Origin: Gammaproteobacteria bacterium
GTDB lineage: Bacteria; Pseudomonadota; Gammaproteobacteria; Pseudomonadales; DSM-25080
Direction: 5' to 3'
Length of the DNA stretch: 12,755 nucleotides
NCBI GenBank assembly: GCA_013372965.1
Contig: JABXIR010000209.1
Location: 1-12,755, forward strand
This document shows, piece by piece, positions 8,801-12,755 of this stretch (within the stretch, counting starts at the first letter, position 1; every line of letters starts with the position of its first letter). The notes beneath the pieces are model-generated. The model was given only the letters and a program-made list of their open reading frames with translations. It was not told the DNA's origin and made no database searches. The position numbers and the translations under genes were made by a program.

Positions 8801-9387
8801 TAAGTTCAAAACTCAGTGTAGTGCGCGATAAGCTCATGTCGATGCTACTCGATGAGGATGAGAGTCGCGCACTTAAGCACCTCGAACAGATTACCGATTA
8901 TCGCTCGTATCGTCGGTATGAGATCTACAAAACCCCGGAAGGAAAGGACCCACTTCCACTCTCGCGTTACGGCACGGGCTCGGGTGGCCAGCTTGAGACG
9001 CCTGCCTATATTATTCGTGCGGCTGCCATCACCTCCGCGTTTAAGTTCTCTGAGCCTGGCTGCCACCTGCGTTTGGTGCTCGTCGATGAAGCCTTCTCAA
9101 AGATGGATGAACACCGTTCACGAGAGGTGATTCAGTATCTGACTGAGCGTCTTGGTTTGCAGTTGTCGTTTGTTATGCCGACATCAAAATCCGGTCCATT
9201 CATGGATGTGATTTCAAATCAATTCGTCTTTGCGAAAGTACCTGTTGCAGTACCGCGTGGCGAGCTTGCAACCGGTGTGTTGGTCGACCGCCAAGCACTC
9301 AACCAGGAACGTGTGAAAGCGCTTTGGGACAGTCATCGTGAGAGTTTGCGAACGCAAGCGGAAATGGAATTTTTAGCCGAGCTCTGA
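5803..9387 (+). CDS. mksB: SMC-like condensin ATPase MksB (JetC-like)
   Basis: An SMC-family ATPase that should dimerise, bind the MksF/MksE subunits and use ATP to organise or extrude DNA. At the N terminus, after MYLKQFIFVNWGNLPN, Walker A is GGNGSGKT (residues 29-36). Coiled coil runs about 297-375 and 467-505. A globular hinge follows at about 506-690 (ARFNIIVDP at its centre), then returning coiled coil about 690-860. The C-terminal head has the signature motif GTGSGGQ (1057-1063), Walker B LRLVLVDEAF (1089-1098, catalytic Glu1096) and the D-loop SKMDE. The protein is intact at 1194 aa, shorter than MukB (about 1,480), as expected for MksB/JetC. A GAGG ribosome binding site (5792-5795) precedes the ATG by 7 bases. 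The W-G-N opening and MukB-like signature separate it from canonical Smc, SbcC and RecN. MksB and JetC cannot be told apart without a phylogeny. Confidence 0.9.
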   Translation: MYLKQFIFVNWGNLPNHCFDFGPINLFSGGNGSGKTTAADAIQTLMTAAHDNIFSYNPGQDESTQRTRGKNVRTLASYILGCDDGSYSRPHRTDGFLVANFHPSDGEQGQPFSAVLHARAHLETSDDLRVARLDSLNFYIIREHALTLEDFVEGDVVTDGAKLYKRLCHRYPAHLIERYDRKKSYLSRLFGALRGRDDSVQEREALHAAKTFSRFMAYKPVRSINEFVAQEVLEKRDLGEAIRNVSSLMKTIHGMEASARRVRSAIELLEGAGTASKQFIATWLDSNRLTFAAAQARHLKNQSDYVAAKREQQTVNQSIQEATRRQAELEVKLSQLHRELVQLEAQRHASGDSSGQLNAQLEEAKTQLRITLENTKASVSRFNGLVSLSSDLFQVLGQLSDFEAIDSFREAIADFKGLSPLDSCALVGSDWIDETQLAGLLKQVEVVQPYIDRLAQVTDANGLGGQLVDSVLAMRHELTSQLTKLKTDIKSLQVDVDRLERARASYPNHVAHAVRMINQALPGADARVLCDYVQVTDSRWQSAIEGYMGGARFNIIVDPAYEADAASFIRESKDIGRGVRVIQGDRAKQDLAKVSRIPSDSIVHLMTFEHASAEAFVKASFSSVVQVDTSRELAATRRGVMANGLAAAGYAMFNCALSDGELVFGQGARERSKLAKRERLTSLLSEVGSTQASLEAIEAIIAAVKRVDNISLSADVSRFSEVVHDVSRLQKAADLSKAGDHGELDEEVSRLFEHEADTRKRLAEIQTQLGARQHELKHLDKRVQVLAGAQAELEDAVDKAEENLRALAAKWSDYDLDAAIDDCEAMARETDAEKLIGEAEVLRDTLSESLMIIERNVMSYNQEFSEFGHIEFTPSNRSFSAALYDEIVRLHDAADERFNRLKNNVLAVKYEQISQYKASFDNIFVTHLCHSVYQAVNEGKRALEELNEELQHHVFGADRERYSFAWDWEPEFKDYWDFFEAVTRMPSVDGEATSLFGGYLSSKLSVVRDKLMSMLLDEDESRALKHLEQITDYRSYRRYEIYKTPEGKDPLPLSRYGTGSGGQLETPAYIIRAAAITSAFKFSEPGCHLRLVLVDEAFSKMDEHRSREVIQYLTERLGLQLSFVMPTSKSGPFMDVISNQFVFAKVPVAVPRGELATGVLVDRQALNQERVKALWDSHRESLRTQAEMEFLAEL

Positions 9388-9399
9388 GGCTCGGCTAAA
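9372..9399. terminator. Perfect stem-loop overlapping the mksB stop codon
   Basis: TTTAGCCGAGC (9372-9382) and GCTCGGCTAAA (9389-9399) form an 11-bp perfect stem with a 6-base loop containing the mksB stop codon. No U tract follows directly on either strand, so by itself it is a weak terminator. Together with the next hairpin it makes a tandem end structure between the convergent mksB and folD genes, and it may end or stabilise folD transcripts on the minus strand. Confidence 0.45.
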
Positions 9400-9412
9400 T
9401 GTCTGCAAGTTT

Positions 9413-9440
9413 AAAAGCGATGTTACGACATCGCTTTTTT
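9413..9440. terminator. Intrinsic terminator of the mks operon, likely bidirectional
   Basis: AAAAGCGATGT (9413-9423) pairs perfectly with ACATCGCTTTT (9428-9438) around a TACG tetraloop. On the plus strand the right arm runs into six Ts (9435-9440), giving a canonical terminator for mksB. On the minus strand the hairpin ends in four Ts and can terminate folD. The folD stop codon lies at its loop, so the last five sense codons and stop of folD are part of the structure. Confidence 0.78.
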
Positions 9441-10268
9441 GCCTGCCTCTAGAGTTTGCGCAATCAAGGTGTTGATAGTCATTGGACCTACGCCACCGGG
9501 CACAGGCGTTAGCGCCTTAACTCGGCCGTGAAGTGGAGCTAGCTCAATGTCACCTACGCCACCTGGATGATAGCCCGCGTCAACAACGATCGCACCGTCT
9601 TTAATCCAGTCGGCTTTGATAAATTCCGGCTTACCTACCGCACCAACAATGATATCGGCCTGTTTGATGTGCGATTCGAGGTTCTCGGTTCGAGAGTGAC
9701 AGATGGTCACAGTGCAGTTCGCGTTTAGCAACATCATAGCCATGGGCTTACCTAAAATTGGGCTGCGGCCCACTACAACGGCATGTAAACCGCTTAATTT
9801 AAGGTCGTACGCATTTAAAAGGCGCATGATGCCAGCAGGGGTCGCTGAACCGTATACGTCTTCACCCATCGCCATTTGACCGAAACCTAAGCAAGTCACG
9901 CCATCGACGTCTTTCTCGAGTGCGATGCGATCGAAGCACGCACGCTCATCGATCTGTGCTGGAACCGGATGTTGAAGCAAGATACCGTGGACGTTAGGGT
10001 CAGCGTTTAGCTCATCGATGACGGCTAATAATTCATCGGTCGTTGTCGCGTCGCCCAGCTCAATGCGCTTTGAGTCCATGCCAATACGACGACAGGCTTC
10101 GCCTTTCATACGAACGTAGGTCGCCGATGCAGGATCTGCACCTACTAAAATTGTCGCCAAAATCGGCTTCGCGCCTTCAGCCGTTGTCGTTAGTTGGTTT
10201 ACTTCTGACGTGAATTGAGCTTCGTAACTAGCGGCAGTTGCTTTGCCATCGAGAATCAACGTATCCAC
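9423..10268 (-). CDS. folD: Methylenetetrahydrofolate dehydrogenase / methenyltetrahydrofolate cyclohydrolase
   Basis: A bifunctional cytoplasmic enzyme of one-carbon metabolism: it oxidises 5,10-methylene-THF with NADP+ and hydrolyses methenyl-THF to 10-formyl-THF. The 281-residue length is typical. Catalytic Tyr51 and Lys55 lie in YVRMK. The folate-site motif is QHPVP (99-103), where most proteobacterial enzymes have QLPLP. DVDG (120-123), ATPAGI (142-147), the nucleotide-binding VVVGRSPILGKP (164-175) and TPVPGGVGPMT (254-264) are all present. The start is GTG at 10268-10266, with AAGGA 8-9 bases upstream; no nearby ATG fits. The gene is convergent with mksB, and its 3' end is inside the shared terminator. 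The QHPVP motif and short C-terminal loop suggest a divergent FolD branch, but all catalytic residues are kept. Confidence 0.95.
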   Translation of the reverse strand: MDTLILDGKATAASYEAQFTSEVNQLTTTAEGAKPILATILVGADPASATYVRMKGEACRRIGMDSKRIELGDATTTDELLAVIDELNADPNVHGILLQHPVPAQIDERACFDRIALEKDVDGVTCLGFGQMAMGEDVYGSATPAGIMRLLNAYDLKLSGLHAVVVGRSPILGKPMAMMLLNANCTVTICHSRTENLESHIKQADIIVGAVGKPEFIKADWIKDGAIVVDAGYHPGGVGDIELAPLHGRVKALTPVPGGVGPMTINTLIAQTLEAGKKAMS

Positions 10269-10300
10269 TGATTAAGTCCTTAGAGTGAAGTTAAGTCGAA

Positions 10301-10312
10301 ATTATCCTAGCA
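10301..10312 (-). promoter_or_regulatory. Possible extended -10 promoter of folD
   Basis: On the minus strand TGC-TAGGAT forms an extended -10 element (plus 10304-10312), overlapping an alternative GATAAT hexamer (plus 10301-10306). No good -35 hexamer is visible upstream. It lies about 32 bases before the GTG start and back to back with the tRNA operon promoter. Confidence 0.3.
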
Positions 10313-10349
10313 AAAAATCTTGGGCGTTTTTGAAAGTGGTAGTTTTTGG

Positions 10350-10417
10350 GTTTATTTGAAATTTTTATTAAATTTTTCATTGACTTAGCACGATGCTATC
10401 ACTATTATTCGCACCGC
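10350..10417 (+). promoter_or_regulatory. tRNA operon promoter with UP-like element and GC-rich discriminator
   Basis: TTGACT (10380-10385) and TATTAT (10403-10408) are separated by exactly 17 bases, each hexamer one mismatch from consensus. Upstream, 10350-10379 is almost pure A/T with A and T runs, like the UP elements of stable-RNA promoters. After the -10, the discriminator and start region (10410-10417, CGCACCGC) is GC-rich, the usual mark of promoters under stringent control by ppGpp/DksA. Transcription would start near 10415, about 28 bases before tRNA-Pro. Confidence 0.75.
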
Positions 10418-10443
10418 TTACGCAATACAGCGCGTAGCAATTT

Positions 10444-10520
10444 CGGGGTATAGCGCAGCCTGGTAGCGCGCCTGCTTTGGGTGCAGGATGTCGGGAGTTC
10501 AAATCTCTCTACCCCGACCA
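10444..10520 (+). tRNA. tRNA-Pro (anticodon UGG)
   Basis: A 77-base cloverleaf with acceptor stem CGGGGTA/TACCCCG, discriminator A and encoded CCA. The anticodon stem CCTGC/GCAGG encloses loop TTTGGGT, placing anticodon TGG at 10478-10480. The UGG species can read all proline codons when its wobble base is modified. It is the first gene of the four-tRNA operon. Confidence 0.96.
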
Positions 10521-10541
10521 TTTTATTAATTTGAACCATCG

Positions 10542-10618
10542 GCGCCCGTAGCTCAGCTGGATAGAGCAGTGGCCTTCTAAGCCATTGGTCGCAGGTTCGA
10601 ATCCTGCCGGGCGCGCCA
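10542..10618 (+). tRNA. tRNA-Arg (anticodon UCU)
   Basis: A 77-base cloverleaf with acceptor stem GCGCCCG/CGGGCGC, discriminator G and encoded CCA. The anticodon stem GTGGC/GCCAT (one G-U) holds loop CTTCTAA with anticodon TCT at 10576-10578, reading AGA and AGG. It lies 21 bases after tRNA-Pro in the same transcript. Confidence 0.96.
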
Positions 10619-10648
10619 TATTTTGGTGATCGGCAAATTAAGTATATG

Positions 10649-10724
10649 GTGGCCGTAGCTCAGTTGGTAGAGTCCAGGATTGTGATTCCTGTTGTCGCGG
10701 GTTCGATCCCCGTCGGCCACCCCA
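10649..10724 (+). tRNA. tRNA-His (anticodon GUG), first copy
   Basis: A 76-base cloverleaf with a fully paired acceptor stem GTGGCCG/CGGCCAC, discriminator C73 and encoded CCA. The base before the gene is G (10648), supplying the G-1 that pairs with C73 and is the main identity element for HisRS. The anticodon GTG is at 10682-10684. The D stem GCTC/GAGT has a G10-U25 wobble, whereas the second copy has a G-C pair there. Confidence 0.95.
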
Positions 10725-10740
10725 TATCCTTTTCGTCACG

Positions 10741-10816
10741 GTCGGCGTAGCTCAGTTGGTAGAGCCCAGGATTGTGATTCCTGTTGTCGCGGGTTCGATC
10801 CCCGTCGTCCACCCCA
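10741..10816 (+). tRNA. tRNA-His (anticodon GUG), second tandem copy with weakened acceptor stem
   Basis: It is 72 of 76 bases identical to the first copy, with the same anticodon arm (GTG at 10774-10776), T arm, C73, CCA and preceding G-1 (10740). The acceptor stem GTCGGCG/CGTCCAC contains a C3-C70 mismatch and a G5-U68 wobble, where the first copy has G-C and C-G pairs. The D stem is fully Watson-Crick. The spacers after the two copies also look alike (a CCCAT start, then a T/C-rich run), and the unit repeats at 92 bases, so this is a local tandem duplication. It may be functional with reduced stability or may be becoming a pseudogene. Confidence 0.85.
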
Positions 10817-10828
10817 TGACTTTCTTCG

Positions 10829-11872
10829 CTACTCCTTTCCGTACACATTATTCTCTTGTTCTTGAACTCTTATAAACGTGGTTCTTTTCGATAGCTCTTT
10901 AAGTTGTGATGCGCCTACGTACGTGCACGTTGAACGCACCCCTCCGAGCACGTCGAGAATGGTATTTGCAACGGGCCCACGGTAGGGGACTTCAACCGTT
11001 TTGCCTTCAGATGCACGGTAGTTTGCTACGCCACCGGAGTGTTTGTCCATCGCGGTAGATGATGACATGCCGTAAAACTGTCGATACATCTTGCCATCAC
11101 GTTCTACTGTCTCACCACCTGATTCGTCGTGCCCTGCAAACATTCCGCCAATCATGACAAAATCTGCGCCGCCTCCAAAGGCTTTGGCGACATCGCCCGC
11201 ACATGTGCAGCCTCCGTCTGACACCACATGCCCGCCGAGACCATGAGCTGCGTCGGCGCTTTCGATGGTCGCGCTGAGCTGCGGATAACCGACGCCGGTC
11301 TTAACACGCGTCGTACATACCGATCCCGGACCAATTCCGACTTTGATAATGTCGGCGCCTCGAAGCAGGAGTTCTTCGACCATTTCACCGGTTACCACGT
11401 TACCCGCCACAATGGTTTTGTCTTGGAAAGTGTCTCGTGCTCTTTGGACAAAGTCCGCAAAATGCTCTGAGTAGCCATTGGCGACATCGATACAGATAAA
11501 TTTCAAGGAAGGGTTGGCCTTGATAACTTGGGAGACCTTGGCGAAGTCGCTTTCTGAGGTGCCTGTGGAAATCATAACGTGATCGAAAAAAGACTCATCT
11601 CGGTTGCTTAAAAACGCGTTCCATTGTTCGACCGAGTAATGTTTGTGAACCGCCGTTAAGCATTTATGCTCGGCTAACGCCTCGGCCATTTCGAACGTTC
11701 CCACCGTATCCATATTGGCCGCGATGACCGGTACACCCGTCCACGTGTATCCCGAGTTTTTAAACGTAAAGGTCCTTTCGATGGATACCTGTGATCGGCT
11801 TTTCAACGTCGAACGCTTTGGTCGAAAGAGTACATCTTTAAATCCAAGTTTGATTTCACTGTCAACGCGCAT
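10829..11872 (-). CDS. guaC: GMP reductase
   Basis: Converts GMP to IMP and ammonia with NADPH, a purine salvage step in the cytoplasm. The 347-residue protein has exactly the E. coli GuaC length and very high similarity throughout: LGFKDVLFRPKRSTLKSRS near the N terminus, IAANMDTVGTF (50-60), TAVHKHYSVE, and the catalytic loop VGIGPGSVCTTR with Cys186. It then has SDGGCTCAGDVAKAFGGGAD and the C-terminal TYVGASQLKELSKRTTFIRVQEQEN. It lacks the CBS domains of IMP dehydrogenase. The frame is open to a TTG at 11887, but that codon overlaps the GGAG ribosome binding site, so the ATG at 11872-11870 (MRVDSEIKLGF) is the start. Its stop lies 12 bases from the last convergent tRNA gene, and no terminator hairpin is visible between them. 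Confidence 0.96.
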   Translation of the reverse strand: MRVDSEIKLGFKDVLFRPKRSTLKSRSQVSIERTFTFKNSGYTWTGVPVIAANMDTVGTFEMAEALAEHKCLTAVHKHYSVEQWNAFLSNRDESFFDHVMISTGTSESDFAKVSQVIKANPSLKFICIDVANGYSEHFADFVQRARDTFQDKTIVAGNVVTGEMVEELLLRGADIIKVGIGPGSVCTTRVKTGVGYPQLSATIESADAAHGLGGHVVSDGGCTCAGDVAKAFGGGADFVMIGGMFAGHDESGGETVERDGKMYRQFYGMSSSTAMDKHSGGVANYRASEGKTVEVPYRGPVANTILDVLGGVRSTCTYVGASQLKELSKRTTFIRVQEQENNVYGKE

Positions 11873-12045
11873 GAGCACTATCTCCAAAAAGCTACAATAT
11901 CGATGGAATTTGTAACTGATAATAGTTCATATTTTTTAACGTTGTGGATTTTGCGTAGCAATAGAATCATTCGCTTGAATTGAGCGACGCATAGGCTTAG
12001 CGTAGTAAAATTAGGTCATTACAAATACTGCTTGGAGTCCGTCCC
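11873..12045. promoter_or_regulatory. Divergent intergenic region: guaC and hydrolase gene promoters
   Basis: This AT-rich 173-base gap must hold both promoters. For guaC (minus), TATTAT (plus 11919-11924) with TCCACA 18 bases upstream, or TATTGT (plus 11894-11899) with TTATCA 17 bases upstream, are candidates. For the hydrolase gene (plus), TAAAAT at 12006-12011 is a fair -10 without a good -35. No clear operator palindrome or riboswitch-like structure is visible. Confidence 0.3.
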
Positions 12046-12755
12046 ATGAAAAAGCCTCTGTCACTCTCGTTTGCCTTAATGGCGTTATTACCCCACAGTT
12101 ATTCGGCCTATGCCGACGGACCGACGGTAAGTATCGCGCCTGTCGTGGAGGGTGTTTACGTCATGTTTGGACAAGGCGGTAACATTGGATTAAGCGTCGG
12201 TGATGACGGTGTGGTGGTCATTGATACGCAGTTTGCCGAGCTTTCTGAGCAACATCAATCAGCGATCAATACGATGTTTCCTGGGGTGCAAACCACGCTA
12301 ACGTTAAATACGCATTATCATGGGGATCACACCGGTGGTAACGCGCATTGGGCTGCTCACGCACACATAATATCGCATCATAACGTTCGTGAACGCTTAG
12401 CCGACAAACCGGAAGAGCTTAAACCGGATCTAACCTACGGCTCGGATATGATGGTTTATCTAAACGGTCAGGAAATGCAGCTAGTTCATCCAGGTGCAGC
12501 GCATACCGATGGTGACACGGCCGTTATTTGGGCCGAGGAAAACGTAGTTCATACCGGGGATCTATTTTTCAAGGATCGCTTTCCTTACATTGATCTAGAC
12601 GGTGGTGGCAGTGTGATGGGCTACCTCGACGCTGTATCCATGCTGTTGGAATCAATGGATGATCAAACGCGTATTATTCCTGGACACGGTGAACTCGCGA
12701 ACAAGGCAGATTATGAGCGTTTTCAAACGATGCTTGAGGATACGATTGCTTGGAT
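12046..12755 (+). CDS. Exported metallo-beta-lactamase-fold hydrolase (5' part, cut by window edge)
   Basis: Open to the window end (236 residues visible). The N terminus MKKPLSLSFALMALLPHSYSA is a typical Sec signal peptide with likely cleavage after AYA (residue 23), so the enzyme is periplasmic or secreted. The mature part carries a full set of di-metal ligands of the glyoxalase II-like class: HYHGDH (His90, His92, Asp94, His95), His153 in AHTDGDT, Asp172 in HTGDLF and His214 in PGHGE. The substrate cannot be read from the sequence. Relatives include hydrolases of thioesters, lactones and cyclic nucleotides as well as class B-like beta-lactamases, and nothing here indicates antibiotic resistance. 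GGAG (12034-12037) lies 8 bases before the ATG. The gene is divergent from guaC, with no evident functional link. Confidence 0.9.
   Translation, partial: MKKPLSLSFALMALLPHSYSAYADGPTVSIAPVVEGVYVMFGQGGNIGLSVGDDGVVVIDTQFAELSEQHQSAINTMFPGVQTTLTLNTHYHGDHTGGNAHWAAHAHIISHHNVRERLADKPEELKPDLTYGSDMMVYLNGQEMQLVHPGAAHTDGDTAVIWAEENVVHTGDLFFKDRFPYIDLDGGGSVMGYLDAVSMLLESMDDQTRIIPGHGELANKADYERFQTMLEDTIAW

Noticed and set aside
10660..10848. A 62-codon minus-strand open frame across the two tRNA-His genes, encoding a GIEPATTGITI-like peptide.
   Set aside because: It is the antisense of tandem tRNA genes. Similar peptides are a familiar misannotation from tRNA loci, and there is no ribosome binding site or independent support.
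10432..11962. GCGTAGCAAT occurs both at 10432-10441 before tRNA-Pro and at 11953-11962 near the guaC promoter.
   Set aside because: A ten-base match with unlike surroundings is within chance for a window this size, and it does not flank a plausible mobile unit.
1..12755. Search for CRISPR arrays, insertion sequences, integrases or phage genes.
   Set aside because: No regularly spaced repeats, transposase or integrase motifs or terminal inverted repeats were seen. The longest repeat is the tRNA-His duplication.

Overview
The window looks like chromosomal DNA from a gammaproteobacterium, probably related to Pseudomonas or a marine relative. The evidence is a Pseudomonas-like GlnRS (with a TSKRK loop), an E. 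coli-like 347-residue GMP reductase, tRNA genes with encoded CCA ends, and the order ppiB | glnS-cysS ... folD, tRNAs. From memory, Pseudomonas genomes keep ppiB, glnS, cysS, a tRNA cluster and folD close together. No taxon can be fixed without a database search.

Layout. Positions 1-302 (minus) hold the 5' part of a cyclophilin gene (ppiB), divergent from 416-3471 (plus), a two-gene operon for the glutaminyl- and cysteinyl-tRNA synthetases. A hairpin at 3481-3515 follows. Positions 3554-9387 (plus) carry a compact three-gene operon that reads as a complete MksF-MksE-MksB condensin (related to MukBEF and to the JetA-JetB-JetC core of Wadjet systems). It comprises a kleisin-like protein of 472 aa, a small winged-helix partner of 274 aa, and an SMC-like ATPase of 1194 aa with Walker A, signature and Walker B motifs and a hinge between coiled coils. 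No nuclease gene of the MksG/JetD kind follows or precedes it in the window. The operon ends in two stacked hairpins, the second a strong terminator that overlaps the 3' end of the convergent folD gene (9423-10268, minus).

Positions 10380-10816 (plus) hold a stable-RNA operon with a near-consensus promoter and AT-rich upstream element, encoding tRNA-Pro(UGG), tRNA-Arg(UCU) and two tandem tRNA-His(GUG). The second His copy has a weakened acceptor stem. Convergent guaC (10829-11872, minus) ends 12 bases from the last tRNA. Divergent from guaC, 12046-12755 (plus) is the start of an exported metallo-beta-lactamase-fold hydrolase cut by the window edge.

As a whole, most genes are housekeeping (translation, one-carbon metabolism, purine salvage, protein folding). 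The accessory-looking element is the mksFEB cassette, placed between cysS and folD. Its three proteins should act as one DNA-organising or DNA-extruding complex. Without the nuclease partner it may serve chromosome organisation rather than plasmid cleavage, or may use a nuclease encoded elsewhere.
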